Made by a program: the position numbers and the translations under genes
From: Aliivibrio sifiae
Lineage (GTDB): Bacteria > Pseudomonadota > Gammaproteobacteria > Enterobacterales > Vibrionaceae
DNA: 64,000 nucleotides
Assembly (NCBI RefSeq): GCF_002954705.1
Contig: NZ_MSCO01000002.1
Coordinates: forward strand, 817,082-881,081
Direction of reading: 5' to 3'
Part shown: positions 27,166-36,742 of the stretch, piece by piece
Layout: every line of letters begins with the position of its first letter
Numbering within the stretch: position 1 is the stretch's first letter
Notes under the pieces: model-generated
What the model saw: the letters and a program-made list of their open reading frames with translations, nothing else
Database searches by the model: none
What the model was told of the DNA's origin: nothing

Positions 27166-29193
27166 ATGTTTCAAGATAACCCACTACTAGCGCAATTAAA
27201 GCAACAAATTCAAGATAAGCTTCCTAAAAAAGAAGGCACAGTAAAAGCAACCGACCGCGGTTTTGGTTTTTTAGAATCAGACGATAAAAAGAAAAGTATC
27301 TTTATACCGCCAGCACAAATGAAAAAAGTGATGCATGGTGACAAGATTGTCGCCCTAGTCCGTACTGAAAATGACAAAGAACAAGCCGAACCAGATCAGT
27401 TGATTGAACAATCAATTACTCGATTCATCGGCCGCATTCAAATGTTCAAAAAACGCTTGCAAGTAATGCCTGATCATCCAAGCTTGAAAAATGCCATCAA
27501 AGCAAAAGCACGCAAAGGCGTTAATCCTGAAACTTTAAAAGAAGGCGACTGGGTTGTTGCAGAGCTTACGCAACACCCCTTAAAAGGCGATCAAAATTTC
27601 TTATGCGAAGTAACCCATAAAATCACTGACAGCGATGACAAGATTGCTCCATGGTGGGTAACCCTAGCACAAAACGATTTACCAAACTCGGAGCCTGAAG
27701 GCATCGACAACTGGGAAATCAAAGATGATGCAGATTTAACTCGTATCGACATAACAGAAACACCATTTGTGACTATCGATGGTGAATCGACCAAAGACAT
27801 GGATGATGCGTTATACATTAAAAAGCAAGCCGATGGTTCTTTTGAGCTAACGATTGCCATCGCAGATCCAACCGCCTACATCACACCAGATGACAGCATG
27901 GACCAAGTTGCACGTAAGCGAGGGTATACTATTTACTTACCTGGTCGCAATATTCCAATGTTACCTCGTGATTTAAGTGACCAATTATGTTCACTAATCG
28001 AAAACGAAGAACGCCCTGCAATTTGTTGTACAGTAAAAGTTGCTGTTAATGGCACGATTGATGAAGAATCTATCAATTTCTTTGCGGCAACAATGAAATC
28101 TCACGCACGTTTAGCTTACGACAATGTATCTGATTTCCTAGAAACAGGTTCATGTGATAAATGGCAGCCAACAGAGACGATTTCGCAAGTAGTTACTGAG
28201 TTGTACGAATTCGCACAAGCACGTACAACATGGCGTCAAACTCACGCAGTGATCTTCCCAGATCGTCCTGATTACCGCTTTGAATTAGACGAAGAAAATG
28301 ACGTCGTTGCTATTCACGCCGATATGCGCCGCACAGCAAACAAACTTGTTGAAGAAGCAATGGTAACGGCAAACATCTGCGCAGGTAAAACATTACGAAA
28401 TACTTTCAATATGGGCGTATTTAACTCTCATGCCGGTATTAAATCAGATAAACTAAAAGACGTAACTGAAATTGTAAATCAATTAGATGATACTGAATTC
28501 ACGGAAGAGTATATAGCAACGCTAGAAGGCTTTAGTGAATTACGTCGCCTTCTTGGTTCTCAACCTACGTCATATCTTGATGCTCGTATTCGTAAATTCC
28601 AAACATACAGCGAAACAGGTAACGTTCCATTACCACATTACGCAATGGGTTTAGATATTTACGCGACATGGACTTCTCCTATCCGTAAATACAGCGACAT
28701 GATTAACCACCGTATGCTTAAAGCTCATATATTAGGCAAAGAGCCAGTACAACGCCCTGATGATATTGTTGGTGAAGAGCTAGCATTAAGCCGTCGTTAC
28801 CATCGTATGGCTGAGCGCAATGTAAGCGATTGGCTATATTGCAGAACACTAGCGTGTGAAGTTGAAAAAGAAACTCAATATACTGCTGAGATTTTTGATA
28901 TAAATCGTGCAGGGATGCGAGTTCGTTTAATCGAAAATGGTGCAGCTGCTTTTATCCCCGGCTCATTAATTGTTGATAACAAAGAACGCATCGAATGTAA
29001 TGCTGACCAAGGTACAATCTCGATTGATAAATATGAAACATTCAAACTTGGCGATCAGCTAACCGTTATTCTTGCTGAAGTCAAAGAAGATACTCGCAAT
29101 ATGGTTGCAAAACCACTGCAAGCTTTCCCTGCTCCAGAAGTAGAATCAACTGAAGTAACAACTGACGCTACAGAAACCGATACAAAAGCCTAG
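27166..29193 (+). CDS. rnb: Exoribonuclease II
   Basis: Processive 3'-5' exoribonuclease that degrades single-stranded mRNA. Order of domains: two N-terminal cold-shock (CSD) folds (about 15-160; [14 protein letters not shown]), the catalytic RNB domain (about 185-530) with active-site acidic residues in [15 protein letters not shown], and a C-terminal S1 domain (about 560-640). RNase II rather than RNase R is indicated by the 675-aa length, the start [14 protein letters not shown] and the lack of long basic extensions. A C-terminal Thr/Glu-rich tail of about 20 residues looks disordered. It diverges from deaD across 328 bases and has its own terminator. Confidence 0.95.
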   Translation: MFQDNPLLAQLKQQIQDKLPKKEGTVKATDRGFGFLESDDKKKSIFIPPAQMKKVMHGDKIVALVRTENDKEQAEPDQLIEQSITRFIGRIQMFKKRLQVMPDHPSLKNAIKAKARKGVNPETLKEGDWVVAELTQHPLKGDQNFLCEVTHKITDSDDKIAPWWVTLAQNDLPNSEPEGIDNWEIKDDADLTRIDITETPFVTIDGESTKDMDDALYIKKQADGSFELTIAIADPTAYITPDDSMDQVARKRGYTIYLPGRNIPMLPRDLSDQLCSLIENEERPAICCTVKVAVNGTIDEESINFFAATMKSHARLAYDNVSDFLETGSCDKWQPTETISQVVTELYEFAQARTTWRQTHAVIFPDRPDYRFELDEENDVVAIHADMRRTANKLVEEAMVTANICAGKTLRNTFNMGVFNSHAGIKSDKLKDVTEIVNQLDDTEFTEEYIATLEGFSELRRLLGSQPTSYLDARIRKFQTYSETGNVPLPHYAMGLDIYATWTSPIRKYSDMINHRMLKAHILGKEPVQRPDDIVGEELALSRRYHRMAERNVSDWLYCRTLACEVEKETQYTAEIFDINRAGMRVRLIENGAAAFIPGSLIVDNKERIECNADQGTISIDKYETFKLGDQLTVILAEVKEDTRNMVAKPLQAFPAPEVESTEVTTDATETDTKA

Positions 29194-29213
29194 TCTTCAC
29201 TCTAAATCAGACA

Positions 29214-29245
29214 ATCCCACATAGCTTAATAAAGCTGTGTGGGAT
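29214..29245. terminator. Terminator of rnb
   Basis: Stem atcccacatagct / agctgtgtgggat with one mismatch, 5-6 base loop and six Ts. It also sits at the end of the convergent ComFB-like gene. Confidence 0.88.
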
Positions 29246-29248
29246 TTT

Positions 29249-29608
29249 TTAATCCAGTTTAATTTCACCAGCAAATGGCAGTTCTTCATCTTCTAGTACA
29301 AAACGATCTTTCGCTGCATAAACGATAATATCTTCAAAGTTATCATTACGCTGTCTTCTGTCATTTACAACCATCTTTTCTGCATTTTCAACTGCTGCTG
29401 CAACCATTTCATCATATTGCATTAATTTTTTCTGAGATGTGGCCGCTAACATATCTAAGCTATAACGAATATAAAGTGTAGGGAGTTGATTTAAACTAAT
29501 GCACTTAATATCTGTGATTTGATCATTTGTATAGTTCTGGTGGAAATCACGTTCAATAAACCGCTTTCCAACCAGAACTTCCATATAGTTATGAATGTTT
29601 GATTCCAT
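29249..29608 (-). CDS. ComFB-domain protein (late competence ComFB family)
   Basis: Small cytosolic protein (119 aa) with the ComFB pattern: an N-terminal helix IHNYMEVLVGKRFIE followed by ISLNQLPTLYIRYSLDML. These correspond to the family's NYMExLV and LNxLPPxY elements. The Cys-rich zinc part seen in some ComFB proteins is absent apart from one Cys. The C-terminal third is acidic and unassigned. ComFB-type proteins (cyanobacterial ComFB/CdgR) have been reported to bind c-di-GMP. Its divergent neighbour, 146 bases away, is a diguanylate cyclase, so a c-di-GMP receptor role is a reasonable inference. Family call from short motifs only. Confidence 0.7.
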   Translation of the reverse strand: MESNIHNYMEVLVGKRFIERDFHQNYTNDQITDIKCISLNQLPTLYIRYSLDMLAATSQKKLMQYDEMVAAAVENAEKMVVNDRRQRNDNFEDIIVYAAKDRFVLEDEELPFAGEIKLD

Positions 29609-29754
29609 AAAGATGCCTTATTTTTATTAAATGCATTAAGTGTCATAACAAACGTATGAATAGAGCTATGTTATTGATAGAATAACGTCTTGTCCTAGTA
29701 ATTCAGTGACAAACTCTTTCTTTTTTTAGATTAATTAGGATTCGTTAAAAAACA

Positions 29755-30987
29755 ATGTCTTTTAGCCTTCTGAGTCATCCATTATTTAAGCTGTTATTGC
29801 CTATCATTATCGTTGTTTCTGTAATCACGGGTATGGATGGCATTATCCAATTATCTTCTGAAAACAAGGGATTTTCATACATACTTCCATACATCGTACT
29901 ATCAATTGTATTGCTGTTAAGCCAGCCTTTCAATCAAGGTCGAATTGGGATGATAGCAATCACTATGGCTATTGCCTACTGGATCATCCAAGAGCGTTTG
30001 CAAGTTCCACTTTCCTATGGCAATGCTCGTATTGAATTTACCTTAACCGCTTTCTTATTACCTATTTCAATGATGGCAACATTTATTTTTCCTGAACGTC
30101 GTATTTTCTCAAAATATGGTGCCGGCTACTTAGGTATTCTTCTATTTATGCTTATCTGGTGTTGGATCATTGTCTCTCATTTTGCTGATAATGATATGAC
30201 TGAAATTTGGGAAACCTATTTACTCAATATCCCAGAAGTATCTCCACTTCCTATTATTATCGTTCTTTACAGTTTAGTTATGTGTGGGCTGTCTGCCATT
30301 TTTGTTCTAACACGTAATAACAACACTGATTTAGCGTCTTATACTTGCTTGCTTTATTCATCGCTAACCTTTGCTTTATTCAGCGTTGATTTTATTTCAA
30401 GCACTATGTTTTCTATCGCAGGATTACTACTGCTTCTTTATATTATTTCTGCAAGTCATGAATTAGCATTCATCGATCAATTAACGGGGATCCCTGGCCG
30501 TCGAGCGCTTGAATCTGAAATGAAACATCTTGGCCGTCGTTATACAATTGCAATGCTGGATGTCGATCACTTCAAAAAATTCAATGACAGTTATGGGCAC
30601 GATACTGGTGATGACGTCTTAAAATTGGTTGCTAGTATCATGGCTCAAACTGGTGGTAATGCAAAAGTTTACCGCTATGGTGGTGAAGAGTTCACAGTAT
30701 TATTTAAAGGTAAAACTGCAGAACAAAGCTTAGAATACTTAGAAGAGCTGCGTGAAGACATAGCAGATTATGATTTAATCATTCGAGATACAAATACTCG
30801 ACCTAAGGATAAAAAGGAAGGGGAAGCAAAACGAGGAAAAACAAACAAGACAAAAGTCGTGAATGTAACCATAAGTATTGGCGTTGCTGATAATACAGAA
30901 TATAAGAAACCGCAAGAAGTGATCAAAGCCTCCGATAAAGCACTGTACCGAGCTAAAGACGGCGGGCGGAATTGTGTTAGCCAATAA
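29755..30987 (+). CDS. Membrane-bound diguanylate cyclase (GGDEF)
   Basis: Residues about 10-230 form seven or eight membrane helices without a recognisable named sensor domain. The GGDEF domain (about 240-410) contains DQLTGIPGRRALE, DVDHFKKFNDSYGHD and the active-site loop RYGGEEF. ISIGVA and ASDKALYRAKDGGRN follow. All residues needed for GTP binding and c-di-GMP synthesis appear present. No RxxD inhibitory site precedes the loop. A basic, Lys-rich insertion (KDKKEGEAKRGKTNKTK, about 345-362) within the domain is unusual. It is divergent from the ComFB-like gene and ends at a strong terminator. Confidence 0.92.
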   Translation: MSFSLLSHPLFKLLLPIIIVVSVITGMDGIIQLSSENKGFSYILPYIVLSIVLLLSQPFNQGRIGMIAITMAIAYWIIQERLQVPLSYGNARIEFTLTAFLLPISMMATFIFPERRIFSKYGAGYLGILLFMLIWCWIIVSHFADNDMTEIWETYLLNIPEVSPLPIIIVLYSLVMCGLSAIFVLTRNNNTDLASYTCLLYSSLTFALFSVDFISSTMFSIAGLLLLLYIISASHELAFIDQLTGIPGRRALESEMKHLGRRYTIAMLDVDHFKKFNDSYGHDTGDDVLKLVASIMAQTGGNAKVYRYGGEEFTVLFKGKTAEQSLEYLEELREDIADYDLIIRDTNTRPKDKKEGEAKRGKTNKTKVVNVTISIGVADNTEYKKPQEVIKASDKALYRAKDGGRNCVSQ

Positions 30988-31006
30988 ATAATTTTTTCTA
31001 AAAATC

Positions 31007-31042
31007 AGCCGATATAACTTTTTAGCTAATATTATATCGGCT
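31007..31042 (+). terminator. Terminator of the diguanylate cyclase gene
   Basis: Stem agccgatataa / ttatatcggct (11 bp, perfect) with a 14-base loop and a run of seven Ts. Confidence 0.88.
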
Positions 31043-31158
31043 TTTTTTGGTTTCAATTTTAGATTATATCTTGCGTATTAACCCAACCGATGTCACACTC
31101 AAGTTATTAAAAAATAGGTAGTTTGTTAAATCCCTTAGTTATACACAAGGATGCGTTT

Positions 31159-31530
31159 ATGTTTTTAGATTATTTTTCTCTTGGCTTGTTAGTGTTTGTT
31201 GCATTGGTTATTTTTTACGGAATTATTGTCATTCACGATATCCCCTATGAGATAGCTCATAAGCGTGACCATCCACATTCAGATGCAATTCATATTGCAG
31301 GCTGGGTTAGCTTGTTCACATTACATGTTTTATGGCCTTTCCTTTGGATTTGGGCAACATTATGGCGTGAAGATCGCGGTTGGGGCTTTCATAAAATTGA
31401 AAACAATCAATTAGAGCTTCAAACTCGAGTTAATCACCTTAATGACCAAGTTGAATTACTGACAGAAAAAATCTCTCAAATGGAAGTAAAACAATCACCC
31501 CAGAAACCAACGAAAGAGGAGCAAGTATAA
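31159..31530 (+). CDS. yiaW: DUF3302 inner-membrane protein, YiaW-like
   Basis: Small membrane protein with two helices (about residues 5-27 and 45-70) and a C-terminal soluble coiled tail with heptad-like spacing (LQTRVNHLNDQVELLTEKIS). The frame is open from 31123, but the ATG at 31159 with aaggatg in front matches the family start (MFLDYFSLG), giving 123 aa. YiaW-type genes travel with a HlyD-like YiaV gene, as here: its stop overlaps the next start by one base. The pair is thought to serve the envelope or efflux, without a proven substrate. Confidence 0.82.
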   Translation: MFLDYFSLGLLVFVALVIFYGIIVIHDIPYEIAHKRDHPHSDAIHIAGWVSLFTLHVLWPFLWIWATLWREDRGWGFHKIENNQLELQTRVNHLNDQVELLTEKISQMEVKQSPQKPTKEEQV

Positions 31531-32660
31531 TGGATTTATTGCTTATCCTTACTTACACCGCATTATGTATCGCTGTATTCAAAATCTTTAATATCCCTCT
31601 CAATAAATGGACGGTCCCTACCGCCGGATTAGGTGGTGTTGTTCTTGTTGGCACGCTTGTTTTATTAATGAATTATAACCACCCTTTTACTCAATTTGGC
31701 GGACAGTTTTATGTCACTACGCCAATTGTCCCAAGTGTTAAAGGAAAAGTAATCGAAGTTAACATCGAAGCCAATCAACCTCTTGAAAAAGGCGAAATAC
31801 TTTTTAAGATTGATCCAATTCCTTTTAAAGCAGAAGTCATTCGTAAACAAGCTGCATTAAATGAAGCAGAACAAGCTGCCCTTCAATTAGAGTCTATTTA
31901 TAAAGCAGCTCAAGCAAACACCATTAAAGCTATAGCCGATAAAGACAAGGCCTACCGTGAATTTAAACGTTATGAAAAAGGCTTTAAGAAAGGCGCTTTT
32001 ACTGCCCAACAATTAGATACTCGTAAACAAACTTATAAAGCAACTCAAGCAACCGTCGAGTCCGTTCAAGCCCAAGAACAACAAGCTAAGCTGGCGTTAG
32101 AGTCTGAAATTAATGGAGAGAACACGACAGTTGCTCGCATGCGTGCAGAATTAGAGCAAGCACAATTCAACCTTGATGAAACCATTGTACGAGCACCAAC
32201 TGATGGATATGTAACTCAAATGGCACTTCGTCCAGGCATGATGGCAGTTCCCCTCCCTCTCCGCCCTGTAATGACATTTGTACATACAGAAGATCAATAC
32301 TATGTCGGTGCATTTCGTCAAAATTCTCTACAACGCTTACAAGCAGGATTTAAAGCTGAATTTTTATTTCGAGCTATTCCTGGTCGAGTATTTGAAGGTG
32401 AAGTTGTTGAAGTTATTCCCGCCATTGGTGAGGGACAAATTCAAGCTTCAGGTGCTTTATTAGGTACAAATGCTATTCAAACTAATGGTAGAGCCTTAGT
32501 TAAATTAAAATTAACTGATGACGTATCTGAATTTCACCTTCCTGCAGGTTCTAATGCAGAAATTTCAGTGTATTCAGACAGCTTTGAGCACGTATCAATT
32601 ATGCGTAAGGTATTAATCCGTATGAAGTCTTGGCAGAATTTCTTATACCTTGACCATTAA
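31530..32660 (+). CDS. yiaV: HlyD-family membrane fusion protein, YiaV/YibH-like
   Basis: Periplasmic adaptor (membrane fusion protein) anchored by N-terminal helices (about residues 5-50), with a lipoyl half-motif VTPIVPSVKGKVIEVNIEAN. A long alpha-helical hairpin spans about 100-210, rich in Ala/Gln/Glu. The second lipoyl half and beta-barrel (about 215-350; TIVRAPTDGYVTQMALRPGM) follow. It is 376 aa, the YiaV size. There is no inner-membrane pump gene beside it, so it may work with a pump encoded elsewhere or with YiaW alone. Its start overlaps the yiaW stop (TAATG), so the two are translationally coupled. Confidence 0.85.
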   Translation: MDLLLILTYTALCIAVFKIFNIPLNKWTVPTAGLGGVVLVGTLVLLMNYNHPFTQFGGQFYVTTPIVPSVKGKVIEVNIEANQPLEKGEILFKIDPIPFKAEVIRKQAALNEAEQAALQLESIYKAAQANTIKAIADKDKAYREFKRYEKGFKKGAFTAQQLDTRKQTYKATQATVESVQAQEQQAKLALESEINGENTTVARMRAELEQAQFNLDETIVRAPTDGYVTQMALRPGMMAVPLPLRPVMTFVHTEDQYYVGAFRQNSLQRLQAGFKAEFLFRAIPGRVFEGEVVEVIPAIGEGQIQASGALLGTNAIQTNGRALVKLKLTDDVSEFHLPAGSNAEISVYSDSFEHVSIMRKVLIRMKSWQNFLYLDH

Positions 32661-32688
32661 ATATCCAACCACACAAATCCAAAACACA

Positions 32689-32716
32689 ACGCCTTAAGAC
32701 ACTGTTTTAAGGCGTT
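32689..32716 (+). terminator. Terminator of the yiaWV pair
   Basis: Ten-bp stem aacgccttaa / ttaaggcgtt with an 8-base loop and T run. Confidence 0.88.
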
Positions 32717-32861
32717 TTTTTAGATGTCAAACCCAATCAAAAAATATATTCTTTTTTTCTTAACTCTGATATTATCTTCGCGAAAAAAGCTGTTACAGGA
32801 ATGTGACAGTATCTAGGTAGACTCCGAATGGAGCTATCATATATATTATGTGAGGACACAC

Positions 32862-34463
32862 ATGAGTACTACGGATAAGTACAGCATTGACAGTACTGAT
32901 TATGAAGTAGGCCAAGATAATATCCAAAAATGGGGTTTTGATATACACAACCAAGTTTTTGGTATTAGTGCTGGCGCTATTATTTTATTTTTAACTGTGC
33001 TTCTTATTATGGACCCAGCAGAAGCAAAATCCCTTCTTGACGGCATAAAATTACAAATCATTGATAACTTTGATGGTTTATTTATGTGGTCTAGTAATAT
33101 CTTCTTAGTTTTCTGCTTGGCGTTAATTGTTTCACCGTTTGGTAAAATCCGAATTGGTGGTGACAGTGCAAAACCAGAACACTCAACAATTTCATGGATG
33201 GCAATGCTTTTTGCTGCTGGCATGGGTATTGGTTTGATGTTTTACGGTGTTGCTGAGCCTCTTGCTTACTACACAGACTGGTATGGTACTCCTTTAGATG
33301 TGGAGCCTTTTACCGAAGAAGCTAAAAAACTGGCTCTAGGCGGAACCATGTATCACTGGGGGATTCACCCATGGGCAATATATGGTTTAGTCGCTTTATC
33401 TTTAGCATTCTTCACTTTTAACAAAGGTTTACCTTTATCCATGCGTTCTGTTTTCTATCCTATTTTAGGGGATAGAACATGGGGCTGGTTTGGTCACATC
33501 ATTGACATCATGACTGTTCTAGCAACACTATTTGGTCTTGCAACCTCTCTTGGTTTAGGGGCTCAACAAGCAGCAGGTGGCATCAATCATGTGTTTGGTA
33601 CTAACGGCGGCATAAACATGCAAATTGGCGTGATTATTTTCGTTACTATGCTTGCGATGATCTCTGTTATTCGTGGTATCGATGGTGGTGTAAAGCTACT
33701 AAGTAACGTAAACATGCTGGTTGCTGTTGCATTACTTCTATTCATTATCGCAATCGGTTTCTCTGATGTAATGAGTACCTTACCTTTAACTGTGACAGGC
33801 TATATTGAGAATATTATTCCTCTAAGTAACCCTCACGGTCGTGAAGATGAAACTTGGATGCACGGTTGGACTGTATTTTATTGGGCTTGGTGGATCTCTT
33901 GGTCACCATTCGTAGGTATGTTCATTGCTCGTGTTTCTAAAGGTCGTACTGTTCGTCAGTTCTTGATCTCTGTAATGATCATCCCAACATTAGCCACAGC
34001 TCTATGGATGTCTGCTTTTGGTGGTATTGCAATTGAACAAGTAAAAAACAAAGTTGGTGAGCTTGGTGAAAATGGCTTAAATGATATCACTATGGCACTA
34101 TTTAACATGTATGACGCATTACCAATGAGTACTGCCTTATCTGTTATCTCAATCGTTCTTATTATGGTGTTCTTTGTAACGTCATCCGACTCTGGCTCAT
34201 TAGTTATCGATAGTATCACTGCAGGCGGTAAGGTTGATGCTCCTGTTCCTCAACGTATTTTCTGGGCGACGGTTCAAGGTTCTATCGCTGCAGTATTACT
34301 ATGGGTTGGTGGTACAGAGGCAATGCAAGCGTTACAAGCAGGTACAGTATCTACTGCCCTACCGTTTACCTTCATTCTTTTAATGATGTGTGTAAGCTTA
34401 GTGAAAGGGTTTAGTACTGAAAAATTCGGTACTATTCCAAAATCAAACAAAGCAAAAGCATAA
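32862..34463 (+). CDS. BCCT-family compatible-solute (betaine/choline/carnitine) transporter
   Basis: Twelve-helix secondary transporter for quaternary ammonium osmolytes, driven by Na+ or H+. BCCT hallmarks include FAAGMGIGLMFYGVAEPLAYY (residues about 122-141), the aromatic-rich MHGWTVFYWAWWISWSPFVG and GMFIARVSKGRTVRQF. The frame is open to GTG 32850, but the ATG at 32862 with gtgagga upstream is preferred (533 aa). The short termini and the GMGIGLM motif suggest a Na+-type betaine/glycine-betaine carrier rather than choline-H+ BetT, but the substrate is uncertain. Single gene. KtrAB earlier in the window is another osmotic system. Confidence 0.92.
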   Translation: MSTTDKYSIDSTDYEVGQDNIQKWGFDIHNQVFGISAGAIILFLTVLLIMDPAEAKSLLDGIKLQIIDNFDGLFMWSSNIFLVFCLALIVSPFGKIRIGGDSAKPEHSTISWMAMLFAAGMGIGLMFYGVAEPLAYYTDWYGTPLDVEPFTEEAKKLALGGTMYHWGIHPWAIYGLVALSLAFFTFNKGLPLSMRSVFYPILGDRTWGWFGHIIDIMTVLATLFGLATSLGLGAQQAAGGINHVFGTNGGINMQIGVIIFVTMLAMISVIRGIDGGVKLLSNVNMLVAVALLLFIIAIGFSDVMSTLPLTVTGYIENIIPLSNPHGREDETWMHGWTVFYWAWWISWSPFVGMFIARVSKGRTVRQFLISVMIIPTLATALWMSAFGGIAIEQVKNKVGELGENGLNDITMALFNMYDALPMSTALSVISIVLIMVFFVTSSDSGSLVIDSITAGGKVDAPVPQRIFWATVQGSIAAVLLWVGGTEAMQALQAGTVSTALPFTFILLMMCVSLVKGFSTEKFGTIPKSNKAKA

Positions 34464-34476
34464 TCAATAAAAGATA

Positions 34477-34526
34477 AAAAAGCCCCAAATAAGACTTTAC
34501 CTTAAAGTGCTTTTTCGGGGCTTTTT
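34477..34526. terminator. Bidirectional terminator after the BCCT gene
   Basis: Outer stem aaaaagcccc / ggggcttttt enclosing a smaller inner stem (actttac / taaagt). It serves the convergent DUF4056 gene as well. Confidence 0.8.
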
Positions 34527-34553
34527 ATTACTGATGATTTTAATTCATAAACG

Positions 34554-35603
34554 TTATTTTCTCGTTAACTCTTCATCATCATGCGCTTTAGCAAAATCAG
34601 CAATTGCTTGGAAATCACTTGGCGTCCAATAAGGTTTGTTCTTCAATGTCTCCGGCAATGCAGAAAAAGCGTCATCATTTTCATTTGGCATAAGTTTAAA
34701 TGTAGCCAAAGCTTCATGTTCTGTTGAAACACTCTCTTCAACTTCACCTTTAAACCCGTTTGGTTTTAAGTCAGTGCCTAAATGATATTCTCTATGAATG
34801 ACGACCCACTTATTTGGTAAGCGCTTAGAACTGTCCCACCACACGCCATCCATTTTTTGGATTTGGGCTTTAGACTCTTCTTTTGTGCCTACACCCAACT
34901 CAATAAATTTTGTTTTTATTGCTTTAGTCATTGCGGTAGAAAATGCATCTTTATCTAAATTTGGATTGGCACTAATCACATCACTAGCTAAGAGAGCCCC
35001 CAACATATTTGAATACAGATCTTCAGGTGAGAACGCAGAAGCATACTCTTTAAAGCCACCTACCGATTCCATGCCAAACCATTGAGCAATTTCATGCCAT
35101 TGAGCTAAACGATAAGACGTTAACGCAGCAAGTTCAATACTGATCTTTTCTCGTTCAGTTTGAGTGTATTCTTGAGAGGTTGAATGCAGTTGTATAATAC
35201 GAGTTTTCAACTCATATGACAGTGTCACTTTAAAGTCTATTCCTAAATGCTTATAGAACTCACCATAAAGATAATAAGTAAAATCAGCCGTATCTCTAAT
35301 ATGAGCAGAATCTAAAAAACCGCCTTTTTCAGAATAAAAGATTCCATTACTTTCATCGCCAAAGCCCATTAAGCTACTTGCAACTCCTTGACTGCCATCA
35401 TTATAGATATGGTCTCCGAGATCATCTATATTGAGTACGTTTTCTACTGAAACAAAAGGAACGGGGATCCCCCCGACTTCCGTCTGTAAGTTTGTCCCAA
35501 AAGCACAACATGGCCTCACACCAACAGGGGCATCAGCAAAAACAGATAAAGATACACCACATAAAAGACTACTGATGACGATGAAAGCTATTTTACTCTT
35601 CAT
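34554..35603 (-). CDS. Exported DUF4056 protein
   Basis: Signal peptide at residues 1-24 (ends VFADA), then a mature protein starting RPCCAFG, the family's characteristic paired-Cys motif. The central part is mostly helical with SYELKTRIIQLHS, YRLAQWHEIAQWFG and ASDVISANP. DUF4056 has no established function; the HEIAQWFG segment could be part of a hydrolase-like fold, which is a guess. It is the last of a three-gene operon with two outer-membrane barrel proteins (11 bases after the barrel gene), so an envelope role is likely. Confidence 0.8.
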   Translation of the reverse strand: MKSKIAFIVISSLLCGVSLSVFADAPVGVRPCCAFGTNLQTEVGGIPVPFVSVENVLNIDDLGDHIYNDGSQGVASSLMGFGDESNGIFYSEKGGFLDSAHIRDTADFTYYLYGEFYKHLGIDFKVTLSYELKTRIIQLHSTSQEYTQTEREKISIELAALTSYRLAQWHEIAQWFGMESVGGFKEYASAFSPEDLYSNMLGALLASDVISANPNLDKDAFSTAMTKAIKTKFIELGVGTKEESKAQIQKMDGVWWDSSKRLPNKWVVIHREYHLGTDLKPNGFKGEVEESVSTEHEALATFKLMPNENDDAFSALPETLKNKPYWTPSDFQAIADFAKAHDDEELTRK

Positions 35604-35614
35604 ATAAATATCCT

Positions 35615-36739
35615 CTAAAACGCTTCATTAATTTGAAAATATACCGCTTGGCTATCTTTTCCTAATCCATAATCCAGTCTTACATTAACTCTTGGTTTAA
35701 ACGCAAAACGGTAGCCAATCCCATATGTCGGTAACCATTTACTATCAAATAATTCTTGGTAGGAGTCTGCAACATTGCCACCGCCAACCCATACGACCAT
35801 TCCATGCCGTTGATTAAATTGTTGACGAATTTCTATTTGTCCTGACAACTGACTATTATCTCGATATTGACCAGAATAATACCCTCTCATACGCTTATCA
35901 CTGCCTAAAGAGGAGAATGCGAACCAAGGGATATCACCTTGTACATTTTCAGCAAAGACTTCCCACGCCAAAACAGTATTAGGTAATATTTTATGGTATT
36001 GACGATAATTGATGGTGACTTTATCAAAGTCATGATCAGAGCCAAACTCAGTTCGATAAGCATTCCAATTAACACTGACCAACATGCCTTTATATGCATT
36101 CAATTCAAAATCACGGCTGTCATACTCAAGGCTTACTGTGGAGGCACTTAAAAATGTATCGCTAAGTTCATCTTGTGTAAGCAGCGATGTGTCAGATGAA
36201 AGCTTCCGATAGCTTTCCATATCAACACCAAGAAGAAAGTAAGTATTTGGTAAAAATTGATAAGCAATTCTTGGTGTAAAACCGAGAATTTGCGCTTCGA
36301 CAAGAGTTTTATTACGGTCAGTCTCTGCTGCATTCTTACCAACTCCCCAATAATACTCAGGAGTGTGACTTGCTTTGGCTTGAACTAATAATCGTAGATC
36401 ATCATTTTCAAAATAAGTTCGGTTATTAACACCTACACCATAAGAACCTGAAGTAGATCCATAACCGGTAATATTGATAGTAGATAACGGAGCGCTGTCT
36501 TTATTTTCAAGAGGTGAATATAAGCCTACAGCCGCAATACCAATACCAAAACCTTGCTCAGGGTTAGCAAAGGGACCAGGCAGCACAGCCCAATCTATCC
36601 CCTTACTGACATCAATATCTTCAGAAGAACCTAATTCTTCTAGAAAAGTATCCACCCAACTTTGGGGGTTTTCTTTAGCTGAGATCGAGAATGCATAACT
36701 ACTTAATAGTACAATTACCAATAAGTTTACTAACTTCAT
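35615..36739 (-). CDS. BamA/TamA-family (Omp85) outer-membrane barrel without POTRA domains
   Basis: Signal peptide (1-21, SISA/KE). After a short periplasmic stretch it goes straight into a 16-strand-type barrel. Alternating aromatic/polar strands are visible, and the C-terminal strand ends in Phe (DSQAVYFQINEAF). The Omp85 loop-6 motif is present as MRGYYSGQY. At 374 aa there is no room for POTRA repeats, unlike BamA or TamA, so it belongs with the short 'surface antigen' Omp85 proteins. It sits between another barrel protein and a DUF4056 exported protein in a tight operon. Transport or assembly of a lipid or protein to the surface is possible but unproven. Confidence 0.82.
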   Translation of the reverse strand: MKLVNLLVIVLLSSYAFSISAKENPQSWVDTFLEELGSSEDIDVSKGIDWAVLPGPFANPEQGFGIGIAAVGLYSPLENKDSAPLSTINITGYGSTSGSYGVGVNNRTYFENDDLRLLVQAKASHTPEYYWGVGKNAAETDRNKTLVEAQILGFTPRIAYQFLPNTYFLLGVDMESYRKLSSDTSLLTQDELSDTFLSASTVSLEYDSRDFELNAYKGMLVSVNWNAYRTEFGSDHDFDKVTINYRQYHKILPNTVLAWEVFAENVQGDIPWFAFSSLGSDKRMRGYYSGQYRDNSQLSGQIEIRQQFNQRHGMVVWVGGGNVADSYQELFDSKWLPTYGIGYRFAFKPRVNVRLDYGLGKDSQAVYFQINEAF

Positions 36740-36742
36740 GAT

